Shown here: one piece after another, positions 6,020-13,864 of the stretch
How positions within the stretch are numbered: the first letter of the stretch is position 1
Layout of the letters: each line of letters opens with the position of its first letter
Assembly: GCA_023301395.1 (NCBI GenBank)
Contig: JALZUY010000289.1
Coordinates: forward strand, 1 to 16,164
Direction of reading: 5' to 3'
From: Nonlabens sp.
GTDB lineage: Bacteria > Bacteroidota > Bacteroidia > Flavobacteriales > Flavobacteriaceae
DNA: 16,164 bases
Notes under the pieces: model-generated
Told to the model about the DNA's origin: nothing
What the model saw: only the letters and a program-made list of their open reading frames with translations
Database searches by the model: none
Made by a program: the position numbers and the translations under genes

Positions 6020-8182
6020 TTACATTTTTACACGTTCATTTACTTTTGGAAGTTCTTCAAATCCCATGTTGAAAAGAGCAAAACTGTAAACGTCTGTTTG
6101 CTCTTGAATCACCTGAGCTGTTGATTTTCCAGCGCCGTGACCAGCATCAGTCTCGATACGGATTAAGGCAGGAGCATCTCCAGCTTGTTTAGACTGTAAC
6201 TCTGCAGCAAATTTGAAAGAGTGAGCAGGAACCACACGATCATCATGATCACCAGTAGTTACCATAGTCGCCGGATAAGAAACACCTTCTTTAATGTTGT
6301 GTAATGGAGAGTATCCTTTCAAGTATTCAAACATTTCTGGACTATCCTCAGCAGTTCCATAGTCATAAGCCCATCCTGCACCAGCAGTAAACTTATTATA
6401 ACGTAGCATGTCTAGTACGCCTACTGCAGGAAAGGCCACTCCAGCAAGATCTGGTCTCTGTGTCATAGTTGCACCTACAAGAAGTCCACCGTTTGATCCA
6501 CCTTGAATAGCAAGATATTTAGTAGATGTATATTTTTCATCTTTTAACCATTCTCCAGCTGCGATGAAATCGTCAAACACGTTTTGTTTTTGCATTTTAG
6601 TACCTGCATCGTGCCATTTTTTACCGTATTCTCCACCACCACGCAAGTTTGCTACGGCATAAATACCACCCATTTCCATCCAAGCTGCTCTTGAAACAGA
6701 AAAACCAGGATTTAAAGAGATATTAAAACCACCATAACCGTAAAGAATAGTTGGGTTTTTACCATCTAGTGGCAATCCTTTTTTATGGGAGATGATCATT
6801 GGGATTTTTGTTCCATCCTTAGATGTATAAAATACTTGATTAGACTCATAGTCATCGCTATTGAATTTTACCGCAGCTTTGCGGTACAATTCTGACGTTC
6901 CTTTTTCAATGTCATATAAATAAGTGCTTCCTGGAGTCGTGTAATTTGTAAAGGTGTAGTAAAGTGTTTTATCATCTTTCTTAGCCCCAAAACCACTTAC
7001 ATTTCCTATTCCTGGTAATTTCACATCGCGCACTAGCGTTCCATCATAGTTATATTGCTGGATTTTTGATACCGCATCTACCATATACTTTGCAAAGATA
7101 TATCCACCACCAGTGGATGGAGAAAGTACATTTTGTGTCTCAGGAATTACATCTACCCATGTTTCTTGAGTAGGTTTTGAAAAGTCAGTCGTAACGATAC
7201 GCTGATTAGGTGCCTTATGATCTGTTACGAGCCATAATTTTGAACCTTCGTTGTGTAGTAAATACGTATTGGTATCAAAGTTATCAAGCACGGTAACTAA
7301 TGGCGTATTTGGATTGTTTAATTCTTTCATAAACATTTTCCCTCCATTTGTTGAAGTGCTTGCAGAAATTACTAGGTAATTTTGATCATTTGTAACTCCA
7401 CCACCTACATAACGATATTTTTGTTCTGGTGTACCACCGAATATTACTTGATCTGCGCTCTGTGGAGTTCCTAACTTGTGGTAATATAACTTGTGCTGGT
7501 CAGTCATGGCGCTTAATTCACTACCAGTAGGTTTATCATAGCTGGAGTAATAGAATCCATCGTTTCCTCTCCATGACATTCCAGAGAATTTCACATCTTT
7601 TATAGTATCACCTACTTGAGTTAAATCTTTAGTATTGAGCACAATCACTTTTCTCCAGTCACTTCCACCTTCTGAGATTGCATAAGCAAATAGAGATCCA
7701 TCTTTAGTAAAAGAAGTTCCTCCTAGAGAGGTTGTTCCATCTTCAGAGAAAGAGTTAGGATCTAGAAATATGGTAGCATCTTTCATATCACCATCGGTAG
7801 GGTAACGATAGATGACATATTGATTTTGCAGGCCATCATTTTTGTAGAAATAAGAATAATCACCTTCTATAAACGGCGCTCCTATTTTCTCATAGTTCCA
7901 TAATTCTGTGAGACGGTTTTTTACGCTTTCGCGGAAGCGTATTTGATCCAAATAACCGTTAGTAACCTTGTTTTGAGATTTCACCCATTCACCAGTTTCT
8001 TCACTGCGGTCATCTTCTAACCAGCGGTAAGGATCTGGAACATTTGTACCATGATAATTGTCAACGTGTTCACTAGCCTGTGTAGTGGGATATGTTACTG
8101 CCATTAGATTTGAATCTTCTTTTTTATTATCACATGATGCCAGGACTACTAGAGCTGTGGCTGCAAATATTATTTTTTTCAT
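6020..8182 (-). CDS. Prolyl oligopeptidase (peptidase family S9A), lipoprotein
   Basis: This serine peptidase cleaves short peptides after proline. It has 720 residues, close to the family's usual 680-720. The N terminus MKKIIFAATALVVLASCDN is a lipoprotein signal with lipobox LASC and lipidated C17, placing it in the cell envelope. The seven-bladed propeller spans about 105-470. The alpha/beta hydrolase domain contains YGYGGF (481-486), RGGGEYG (514-520), nucleophile S563 in GGSNGG, catalytic D647 with substrate-binding R649 in DHDDRVVP, and H682 in AGHGAGK. The triad is complete. Residues 81-87 are IRFRESV, encoded by the dispersed palindrome; in relatives I recall IPFR at this place, followed as here by a conserved LW-NYEK segment. 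The gene begins 3 bp after the stop of the T9SS-sorted protein, so the two are very probably co-transcribed. Confidence 0.96.
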   Translation of the reverse strand: MKKIIFAATALVVLASCDNKKEDSNLMAVTYPTTQASEHVDNYHGTNVPDPYRWLEDDRSEETGEWVKSQNKVTNGYLDQIRFRESVKNRLTELWNYEKIGAPFIEGDYSYFYKNDGLQNQYVIYRYPTDGDMKDATIFLDPNSFSEDGTTSLGGTSFTKDGSLFAYAISEGGSDWRKVIVLNTKDLTQVGDTIKDVKFSGMSWRGNDGFYYSSYDKPTGSELSAMTDQHKLYYHKLGTPQSADQVIFGGTPEQKYRYVGGGVTNDQNYLVISASTSTNGGKMFMKELNNPNTPLVTVLDNFDTNTYLLHNEGSKLWLVTDHKAPNQRIVTTDFSKPTQETWVDVIPETQNVLSPSTGGGYIFAKYMVDAVSKIQQYNYDGTLVRDVKLPGIGNVSGFGAKKDDKTLYYTFTNYTTPGSTYLYDIEKGTSELYRKAAVKFNSDDYESNQVFYTSKDGTKIPMIISHKKGLPLDGKNPTILYGYGGFNISLNPGFSVSRAAWMEMGGIYAVANLRGGGEYGKKWHDAGTKMQKQNVFDDFIAAGEWLKDEKYTSTKYLAIQGGSNGGLLVGATMTQRPDLAGVAFPAVGVLDMLRYNKFTAGAGWAYDYGTAEDSPEMFEYLKGYSPLHNIKEGVSYPATMVTTGDHDDRVVPAHSFKFAAELQSKQAGDAPALIRIETDAGHGAGKSTAQVIQEQTDVYSFALFNMGFEELPKVNERVKM
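7922..7941. repeat. Dispersed palindrome, copy 4 (inside the prolyl oligopeptidase gene)
   Basis: TACGCTTTCGCGGAAGCGTA is the full 20-base element with a single change (A to G at 7934). On the coding strand it gives I81-R-F-R-E-S-V87. It has the same TTC phenylalanine codon as the copy in the TonB receptor, whereas the intergenic copies at 2451 and 14224 keep TTT. Confidence 0.88.
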
Positions 8183-8185
8183 GAG

Positions 8186-9490
8186 TTAGTTTTTTAAAAG
8201 TTGTTGCGTGTTTGTAGTACCATTTGAACTTACTTTTAATAAATAAGCACCTGTGGATAGACTTGAGACGTTTATGAAACCTGTCTTTATAGGACTCATT
8301 AAAAGTCTACCATTAAGATCATAAATGGCTACTTTTTCTATGGGATTATTACTTAAAACATTTATGAAATCTGTAGTTGGATTTGGGTAGATAGAAAAAC
8401 CTTGAGTAGCTAGATTATCATAAGTTGATAAGACGCTATCACTATAAACAAAAACACCATCTTGAGTACTTATTGTACTGAATCCTCCACTGTAACCGGT
8501 ATTTTCATCGAGAAAGGCAACATCTACATGTTGGTCTGTACTCACATTTGTCCATGTTGTGCCATTATCAGTAGAGAAGGATGTGCCAGCAAATGTAGTA
8601 TCACCACCAGTACTCACTACACGATTAGATCCAGGAACATATGCGATAGCACCACCGTATGGGAACCCAGTACCTGAGATAGTTACCGTATTCCATGTGG
8701 CACCAGCGTTTTGTGTAATGAATAAATTACCAGAATTATCTTGAATGAGTCCTTTACTTGCGGTACTAAAAGTAATATCACCACTTAACGCCGTTCCTCC
8801 AAAATCGCTCAACGGCGACTGGAATACAGACCAGTTAATTCCTTTATCTGCAGAGTGATATACTCTTCCTGCGCTTGTAGTAAACCATATATTATTCCCT
8901 AAATATGTATATTGAGCTAGGTAACCTACCTCGTTTGTTACTGGTGCAGGAATATTTGCACTGGGCATTCTTGTGTAACTTGCTCCACCATTTGTAGTAA
9001 CATATATTTCCCAGAAACCACTGGCCGGATCACCTATCGCAACTCCATCATTTGCATTAAAAAAGTGAACAATGTTAGCAAAACTAGCTGCGCTATTGAA
9101 AGCAGCGCCAGTTTGACGAGTCCAATTTGCTCCAGTATCTGTGGTTTGCCACACGCCACCTTGTTGTCCAGCGGCAGTAGGATATACTGCGACATAAGCC
9201 GTAGTCGCACTAACTCCTGATATATTTGAAATTCCCAGAGCGCTATTACCTACATCTATGTTTCCAGCAGTCCATGTGGCACCAGCATCACTAGTGCTAG
9301 AAAAACGCTGTACGTTAAGGTTAGGATTGACTCCATCATAACCAGTTGCCCAGGCTACGTTATCATCTACAATATGAATTTTTGAAAGACCTGTTGAGGT
9401 TAATGGAAAACTTGATGCATTCTCTGTCCAGAACTGTGCTTGAGAACTTACCGTTATAAATAGGAATAGAATGAGTAAACGTAATACCAT
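8186..9490 (-). CDS. Secreted Asp-box (BNR-like) beta-propeller protein with type IX secretion sorting domain
   Basis: This exported 434-residue protein carries Asp-box motifs like those of sialidases and photosystem assembly factors. The signal peptide is MVLRLLILFLFITVSSQAQ. Six S-x-D/N-x-G-x-x-W-type motifs are visible near 65-73 (STSDAGATW), 115-123, 164-172, 212-220, 258-266 and 305-313 (FSTDNGTTW), consistent with a propeller. The last 70 residues form a type A T9SS sorting domain (FSIYPNPTTDFINV from 366, IYDLNGRLL, and a G-AYLLKV strand, ending QQLLKN). It is therefore moved across the outer membrane by the gliding-associated secretion system. No catalytic residues of a sialidase can be confirmed, so no enzyme activity is claimed. 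It is transcribed ahead of the prolyl oligopeptidase gene. No other start codon exists before the signal peptide, and its ATG stands only five bases from a large hairpin. Confidence 0.9.
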   Translation of the reverse strand: MVLRLLILFLFITVSSQAQFWTENASSFPLTSTGLSKIHIVDDNVAWATGYDGVNPNLNVQRFSSTSDAGATWTAGNIDVGNSALGISNISGVSATTAYVAVYPTAAGQQGGVWQTTDTGANWTRQTGAAFNSAASFANIVHFFNANDGVAIGDPASGFWEIYVTTNGGASYTRMPSANIPAPVTNEVGYLAQYTYLGNNIWFTTSAGRVYHSADKGINWSVFQSPLSDFGGTALSGDITFSTASKGLIQDNSGNLFITQNAGATWNTVTISGTGFPYGGAIAYVPGSNRVVSTGGDTTFAGTSFSTDNGTTWTNVSTDQHVDVAFLDENTGYSGGFSTISTQDGVFVYSDSVLSTYDNLATQGFSIYPNPTTDFINVLSNNPIEKVAIYDLNGRLLMSPIKTGFINVSSLSTGAYLLKVSSNGTTNTQQLLKN

Positions 9491-9495
9491 AAGAA

Positions 9496-9534
9496 AACCA
9501 CTTTTAACTAGCGTAAAGTTAGTTAAAAGTGGTT
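9496..9534 (-). terminator. 15-bp hairpin between asd and the secreted-protein gene
   Basis: AACCACTTTTAACTA (9496-9510) pairs perfectly with TAGTTAAAAGTGGTT (9520-9534) around a 9-base loop. On the minus strand it is followed by TTTTC and then, five bases from the stem, the ATG of the secreted-protein gene. It may terminate asd transcripts. If the downstream mRNA begins before it, as a TAAGTTTA near-match to the -7 box at 9546-9553 would allow, it is instead a leader hairpin over the ribosome-binding region. Confidence 0.6.
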
Positions 9535-9562
9535 AGTTATGAGGTTAAACTTATCTTAGTAA

Positions 9563-9582
9563 GTAGGTTAATATTAACCTAC
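9563..9582. promoter_or_regulatory. Perfect 20-bp palindrome across the asd stop codon
   Basis: GTAGGTTAATATTAACCTAC is a perfect dyad, with its left half beyond and its right half inside the last asd codons (stop 9574-9576). It is about 82 bp upstream of the next gene's ATG. It could be a protein-binding operator for that gene or part of the asd 3' processing structure. Confidence 0.35.
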
Positions 9583-10566
9583 AAGATTATTACCAATCAA
9601 ATACTCAGCAATTTGAACTGCATTTGTAGCAGCTCCTTTGCGTAAGTTGTCAGATACAATCCACATATTTAAGGCATTTTCACGAGAGTGATCTCTTCTT
9701 ATGCGACCTACAAAAACGTCATCTTTTCCATGGGCCATAAGCGGCATAGGATACAAGTTGACGTCTACATTATCTTGAACGGTTATACCATCTGTAGTTG
9801 CTAGGATTCTACGTACTTCATTTTCATCAAACTCTTTTTCAAACTCAAGGTTTACAGACTCTGAGTGTCCGCCTACTACAGGAATACGCACGGCAGTTGC
9901 TGTTACAGCAATTGTGCGATCGTCAAGAATTTTTTGAGTTTCTCTTATGAGCTTGAGCTCTTCCTTAGTATATCCATTTTCTTCGAAGACATCACAATGT
10001 GGAATAGCGTTCTTATGAATTTGGTATGGATATGCCATCTCACCTTTCACACCATTAAACTCGTTTTCTAATTGTTTTACTGCTTTTACACCAGTCCCAG
10101 TAATGGATTGATAGGTAGAAACAATCAATCTTTTAATTCTATATTTTTTATGAAGTGGCGATAAAGCCATTACTAATTGAATAGTAGAGCAATTGGGATT
10201 TGCAATGATTTTATCTTCTCTAGTTAATGAACTCGCGTTGATTTCTGGTACGACCAGTCTCTTATCCCTATCCATACGGAAAGCGCTAGAATTATCAATA
10301 ACGGTTGTTCCTACTGCAGCAAATTGTGGAGCAAACTCTATACTCACAGATCCACCTGCCGAAAACAAAGCAATGTCTGGTTTCATTTCAATAGCTTGTT
10401 TCATGCTCACTACCTTATGCTGTTTACTCTTAAAAGTGATTTCAGTTCCTACAGATTTCTCTGAGGCTACTGGAATGAGAGTTGAAACATTAAGGTTGCG
10501 TTCTGCTAGAACTTGCAACATGACCTGGCCTACCATACCGGTAACACCTACTACTGCTATTTTCAT
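9574..10566 (-). CDS. asd: Aspartate-semialdehyde dehydrogenase
   Basis: This enzyme reduces aspartyl phosphate to aspartate semialdehyde with NADPH, the branch point to lysine/diaminopimelate, threonine and methionine. It has 330 residues. The N terminus MKIAVVGVTGMVGQVML is the dinucleotide-binding loop. SAGGS (69-73) and NSSAFRMD (92-99) are phosphate and cofactor contacts. The catalytic cysteine is C126 in NPNCSTIQ, and the acid/base histidine is H234 in GGHSESV. The ATG at 10566 was chosen because the longer frame begins with a TTG at 10638 beside the mscL terminator and adds a non-family sequence. The gene stands alone between two hairpins. The product supplies diaminopimelate for the wall, as alr nearby supplies D-alanine, but the two are not in one transcript. 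Confidence 0.96.
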   Translation of the reverse strand: MKIAVVGVTGMVGQVMLQVLAERNLNVSTLIPVASEKSVGTEITFKSKQHKVVSMKQAIEMKPDIALFSAGGSVSIEFAPQFAAVGTTVIDNSSAFRMDRDKRLVVPEINASSLTREDKIIANPNCSTIQLVMALSPLHKKYRIKRLIVSTYQSITGTGVKAVKQLENEFNGVKGEMAYPYQIHKNAIPHCDVFEENGYTKEELKLIRETQKILDDRTIAVTATAVRIPVVGGHSESVNLEFEKEFDENEVRRILATTDGITVQDNVDVNLYPMPLMAHGKDDVFVGRIRRDHSRENALNMWIVSDNLRKGAATNAVQIAEYLIGNNLVG

Positions 10567-10638
10567 GAAAAATATTTTAAGGATGTAAAAATATATTCTA
10601 TTATCTAGAAGTCTCCTAAATTTTTCAAAAAGAGCCAA

Positions 10639-10672
10639 TAAAAAAGCCGTTCTAACTGAATAGAACGGCTTT
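10639..10672 (-). terminator. Intrinsic terminator of mscL
   Basis: A perfect 12-bp stem (TAGAACGGCTTT type, 10661-10672 with 10643-10654) has a 6-base loop and a U run on the minus strand (10645-10640). It lies 27 bp after the mscL stop. An A/T run on the other side may also allow reading from the plus strand. Confidence 0.9.
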
Positions 10673-10698
10673 AAAAAACTACTTAATTAAATAGCTTA

Positions 10699-11109
10699 TT
10701 ATTTTTGAGCTTTTATAGCATCACGGATTTCAGCAAGAAGATCTTCTTGAGATGGTCCAGCTGGAGCAGCTTCTGGCTCTGGAGCTTTTGTTTTATTGTA
10801 AGCTTTTACAATAAGGAACATTACAAAACCAATGATGATTAAACTAATGATCGTGTTGATCCACGCACCGTAAGAGATTACTGCACCACCAGCTTCTTTA
10901 GCTAATTCTACAGTTTTATAATCGTTACCATCCATTGCAATATGTAAATCTGCAAAATCGATACCACCTGAAAAATGCCCTACAAACGGCATAGCGATAT
11001 TATCTACAAATCCTTTAATTACTGCTCCTAAAGCACCAGCCATGATTACAGCTACTGCAAAGTCAATGACGTTACCCGTCATTATGAAATCTTTAAATTC
11101 TTTTAACAT
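10699..11109 (-). CDS. mscL: Large-conductance mechanosensitive channel
   Basis: This pentameric inner-membrane channel opens at high membrane tension and releases solutes during osmotic downshock. It has 136 residues, the normal length. The N-terminal amphipathic helix is MLKEFKDFIMTGNVIDFA. The first membrane segment, about 15-42, contains the small-residue pore stretch AVAVIMAGALGAVI. A periplasmic loop with GGIDFADL (48-55) follows, then the second membrane segment at about 79-103 (ISYGAWINTIISLIII onward). An Ala/Pro linker (107-119) leads into the C-terminal bundle helix EDLLAEIRDAIKAQK. Its own terminator follows, and 128 bp separate it from alr upstream, so it is probably monocistronic. 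The identification is firm. Confidence 0.97.
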   Translation of the reverse strand: MLKEFKDFIMTGNVIDFAVAVIMAGALGAVIKGFVDNIAMPFVGHFSGGIDFADLHIAMDGNDYKTVELAKEAGGAVISYGAWINTIISLIIIGFVMFLIVKAYNKTKAPEPEAAPAGPSQEDLLAEIRDAIKAQK

Positions 11110-11237
11110 GTTTAAATTATTTATGGTTAATGAACTGCAATTTATAAATACTACGTTGAATATGTTAAAAATTATCTAATGAATTTTTGTAAGCACAATT
11201 TAACAACGACAATCAGCACTTAATAACGATAAAAAGC

Positions 11238-12341
11238 TTAGCTTAAGTAGTAACGAGGTACTCGCTTTTGAATTCCAGCAAGAATCTCGTAGGAAATGGT
11301 CCCAGCTTTCTCTGCCATGTGTCCTGCTGATAGATTTTTATTGAAAATAATGACTTCATCTCCAGCTTTACAATCTATGTCAGTTACATCAACCATAAAC
11401 ATATCCATACATATAATACCTAAAGTAGGAGCTTCTTTATCATTTATAAGAACACTTGCCTTGCCATAACCATAAATGCGATTGATTCCATCACCATGAC
11501 CTAATGCGATAACCGCATATTGAGTTCGTTTTTGAGCAATAAACGAGCGATTATAACTCAGACTTTCTCCTGTTTCTATCCATCGAGTTTGAGAAACCGT
11601 AGATTTTAAAGAAGCGATAGGCTTTAGATCATTATCAAATCTAGAATCATTACCATAACCATATAGTCCTATTCCTGAGCGCACCATTGAAAAATGGGCG
11701 TCACTGTAATTTAATATTCCACTAGTATTTGTTTTATGTTTGAGAAATGGATATGGAATTACCTCTTGTAGTTTATTGTTAATCTTTTCAAAAGCTTGAA
11801 TTTGAGACTCTGTAAATTCCTTTTCATTTAAATCTTCACTAGCTGCAAGATGTGATTGTAATCCACGTACTTTAATTGAAGGATTTGAACTTACTTTAGA
11901 AATCACCTCTTCTAGATCATCTATATCTATACCTATGCGATTTAATCCAGTATTGAATTCTAGATGGATGGGATAAGATTGTTGTTGTTTTGTTTTTGCA
12001 ATAGCGATAAAAGCATCCAGCATTTCCACGCTATAAATTACTGGTTCTACATATCTCTCGATGCAGGTTTCTAAATTAAAAAATTGGGCGTGTAACACTA
12101 GTATAGGTTTAGTGATATTATTGTCGCGCAGTTCTACAGCTTCATCCATATAAGCGACTGCAAAATAATCTACATTTAAACCTTGTAATTTTTGAGCGAT
12201 AGGAATAGCTCCATGGCCATAAGCGTTTGCCTTTACAACGGCCATGAATTTCACACCAGGCTTGAGCTTGCTTTTTAAAAAGCGATAATTATGTTCTAGC
12301 GCGCCAAGGTCTACTTCTAATCTAGTTCCTTGTAACGACAT
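11238..12341 (-). CDS. alr: Alanine racemase
   Basis: This enzyme interconverts L- and D-alanine with pyridoxal phosphate, providing D-alanine for peptidoglycan. It has 367 residues, the usual length. PLP-binding lysine K37 lies in VVKANAYGHG (35-44). The TIM-barrel phosphate contacts include SGIGLYGYG (222-230). The second catalytic base is Y263 in SLSYNRSF. The C-terminal beta-domain contains CMDMFMVDVTD (311-321) and ends VPRYYLS. The segment that is often PIGYADG in relatives is ALGHGDG here (279-285), a conservative variant. The ATG shares its A with the tdk stop (TAATG), so translation is very probably coupled to tdk. The end of the gene lacks a clear terminator before mscL. Confidence 0.96.
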   Translation of the reverse strand: MSLQGTRLEVDLGALEHNYRFLKSKLKPGVKFMAVVKANAYGHGAIPIAQKLQGLNVDYFAVAYMDEAVELRDNNITKPILVLHAQFFNLETCIERYVEPVIYSVEMLDAFIAIAKTKQQQSYPIHLEFNTGLNRIGIDIDDLEEVISKVSSNPSIKVRGLQSHLAASEDLNEKEFTESQIQAFEKINNKLQEVIPYPFLKHKTNTSGILNYSDAHFSMVRSGIGLYGYGNDSRFDNDLKPIASLKSTVSQTRWIETGESLSYNRSFIAQKRTQYAVIALGHGDGINRIYGYGKASVLINDKEAPTLGIICMDMFMVDVTDIDCKAGDEVIIFNKNLSAGHMAEKAGTISYEILAGIQKRVPRYYLS

Positions 12342-12979
12342 TAAGATTCTTTTTTTGAGGATAACTGTTCTGCTTCTTGAACATCCAGTTTATTCACTTT
12401 TTGTTCTAGCATTGCTTTATAGTAAGCGCCACGACTCAATGGTTCGTATTCTTGTTGTTCACCTAGCATGACAACTTTGTCGTTTTCATTTTTACGATAA
12501 CTGAATTGGGCAAGGTTTCCTGTCCTGGTGCAAACGGCGTGTACTTTAGTAACATACTCTGCGGTTGCCATTAATGCTGGCATAGGACCAAAGGGATTTC
12601 CTTTAAAATCCATATCTAGTCCTGCAACAATTACTCTTATTCCACGGTTTGCAAGATCATTGCATACAGTAACAATTTCATCATCAAAAAACTGAGCCTC
12701 ATCTATACCTACGACTTGACAATCTGCAGCGAGAAGTGGAATATTTGCAGCGGCAGGTACTGGAGTGCTTTGAATCATGTTTGAATCATGCGAGACTACC
12801 TTCTCTTCATCATAGCGCACGTCTATAGCAGGTTTGAAAATCTCTACTTTTTGCTGTGCAAATTGGGCTCTTTTGAGTCTGCGTATCAATTCCTCTGTCT
12901 TTCCAGAGAACATGGAACCGCAAATCACTTCGATCCAGCCGAATTGCTCTTTATGATTCACCGTGTTTTCTAGAAACAT
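12341..12979 (-). CDS. tdk: Thymidine kinase (TK1-like), zinc ligands degenerate
   Basis: This enzyme phosphorylates thymidine with ATP in the pyrimidine salvage pathway. It has 212 residues from the ATG at 12979 (MFLENTVNHKEQFGWIEV). The P-loop is GSMFSGKT (21-28), catalytic E94 is in DEAQFF (93-98), and the nucleotide-binding core RVIVAGLDMDFKG (115-127) is intact. The structural zinc tetrad of TK1-type enzymes is mostly gone: C150 remains, but the other positions read T153, S182 and A185. The longer frame starts at a TTG at 13036 and would run through the -7 box, so it was rejected; an in-frame ATG at 12997 remains possible. alr follows with a one-base overlap. A TATTTTTG box at 13034-13041 is the likely promoter element. 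Confidence 0.95.
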   Translation of the reverse strand: MFLENTVNHKEQFGWIEVICGSMFSGKTEELIRRLKRAQFAQQKVEIFKPAIDVRYDEEKVVSHDSNMIQSTPVPAAANIPLLAADCQVVGIDEAQFFDDEIVTVCNDLANRGIRVIVAGLDMDFKGNPFGPMPALMATAEYVTKVHAVCTRTGNLAQFSYRKNENDKVVMLGEQQEYEPLSRGAYYKAMLEQKVNKLDVQEAEQLSSKKES

Positions 12980-13033
12980 TTTGTAATTTACAGGCATTAA
13001 AAATAGAGACTGCGATTCTCGCAAAATCAGTTT

Positions 13034-13041
13034 CAAAAATA
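13034..13041 (-). promoter_or_regulatory. Possible -7 box TATTTTTG for tdk-alr
   Basis: TATTTTTG on the minus strand matches TAnnTTTG exactly, 54 bp before the tdk ATG, in the 91-bp spacer between tdk and the divergent hypothetical gene. No exact TTG is found at the usual 17-19 base spacing, so support rests on the -7 box and its position. Confidence 0.35.
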
Positions 13042-13070
13042 CAATAAAACCAGCGGCATATTAAATCATT

Positions 13071-13850
13071 ATGAAAAAGAAAATAGCAGCAGACCTTACT
13101 AGTCTTGCACACCGTATTCTACAAATGAAGAATAAGGAAGATATCATGGAATTACAGTCGGTGGCAAAGGAACTTTATGAAAAATTGACTATACTTTCTT
13201 TTACTGAGAAGCACTTTGGTGATGTGCAACCTACGGCAGGTACTGCTCAAGTACAAGAAAAACTAGAACAAGCTTATAATGCGGCACAAGTAGATGTTGA
13301 AAGTGTTACTCAAGAAGTAGAACAAGTTATGGAAACAGCAAAATCAACTGCCGATGAGACTTTTTCAAATCCAGATTTGAGTAACTTATTTGTACCAGCA
13401 GAGGATGATTTAAGGGAAGAAATCGAACTTCCTGGAATTTCTACAATCAGTAAAATGGTTGATGAATTCCCAGAGGAAGAGATTGCAATCGACTTTCCTA
13501 AGTCTACTTATGAGAAAAATGACATGGAAGACCTTACTGCTGGATATGAAAACATGCCAGAGTTTGAGCGTAAGGTAAATAACCAGTCTGATAAGCCGCA
13601 ATCGATTAACGATCGCATGAAGGCTGGATTGAAAATAGGAATGAACGATCGACTAGGATTTATAAAGCATCTTTTTAATGGAAGCGATCAGGATTATAAC
13701 CGTGTTTTATCGCAGTTGAATACTATGGAAAGTAAAATAGATGCTCAGAACTTTATTTTCTCTATGGTAAAACCTGACTATAATAATTGGGATGGTAAAG
13801 AGACTTACGAAGAGCGCTTTATGCAAATTGTCGAATCTCGTTTTGAATAA
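13071..13850 (+). CDS. Conserved flavobacterial hypothetical protein, acidic middle and conserved C-terminal domain
   Basis: The function of this gene is unknown. It encodes a 259-residue soluble protein without signal peptide or membrane segment. An N-terminal helix (1-45, basic start MKKKIAADLTSLAHRI) is followed by a low-complexity acidic linker (about 58-170, many E/D). A compact C-terminal region (about 178-259) looks conserved: SINDRMKAGLKIGMNDRLGFIKHL, DYNRVLSQLNTM, then VKPDYNNWDGKETYEERFM. I recall this C-terminal pattern in proteins from other Bacteroidetes, also unannotated. It is divergent from tdk and precedes the DoxX-like gene by 14 bp, so those two form a transcript. The long acidic stretch suggests a flexible linker between two binding modules; that is inference. 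Confidence 0.85.
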   Translation: MKKKIAADLTSLAHRILQMKNKEDIMELQSVAKELYEKLTILSFTEKHFGDVQPTAGTAQVQEKLEQAYNAAQVDVESVTQEVEQVMETAKSTADETFSNPDLSNLFVPAEDDLREEIELPGISTISKMVDEFPEEEIAIDFPKSTYEKNDMEDLTAGYENMPEFERKVNNQSDKPQSINDRMKAGLKIGMNDRLGFIKHLFNGSDQDYNRVLSQLNTMESKIDAQNFIFSMVKPDYNNWDGKETYEERFMQIVESRFE

Positions 13851-13864
13851 TTAAACACTTTATT

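Noticed and set aside
8462..8744. Two plus-strand open frames inside the secreted Asp-box gene
   Set aside because: They are antisense to a gene with clear signal peptide, repeats and sorting domain, and their translations show no domain.
10193..10588. 131-residue plus-strand frame opposite asd
   Set aside because: It is antisense to a highly conserved enzyme; openness follows from the codon pattern of asd.
10567..10638. 24-residue N-terminal extension of Asd from a TTG
   Set aside because: The extension starts beside the mscL terminator and precedes a complete conserved N terminus MKIAVVGVTG.
11217..11237. AAGCTTAGCTT after alr as a terminator
   Set aside because: At most four or five base pairs can form, too weak to call.
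11110..11237. mscL promoter (TAATTTTT with a TTG 21 bases upstream on the minus strand)
   Set aside because: The -7 box lacks the final G and the spacing exceeds 17-19 bases, so it was not listed.
13008..13027. Possible sixth, decayed palindrome copy upstream of tdk (GATTCTCGCAAAATC), where the extended frame reads LILRES
   Set aside because: Only about half of the core positions match and the symmetry is poor; the RES resemblance uses different codons (CGA GAA TCG).
12980..13036. 19-residue N-terminal extension of Tdk from a TTG
   Set aside because: It overlaps a perfect -7 box, and flavobacterial Tdk starts at MFLENTVNH.
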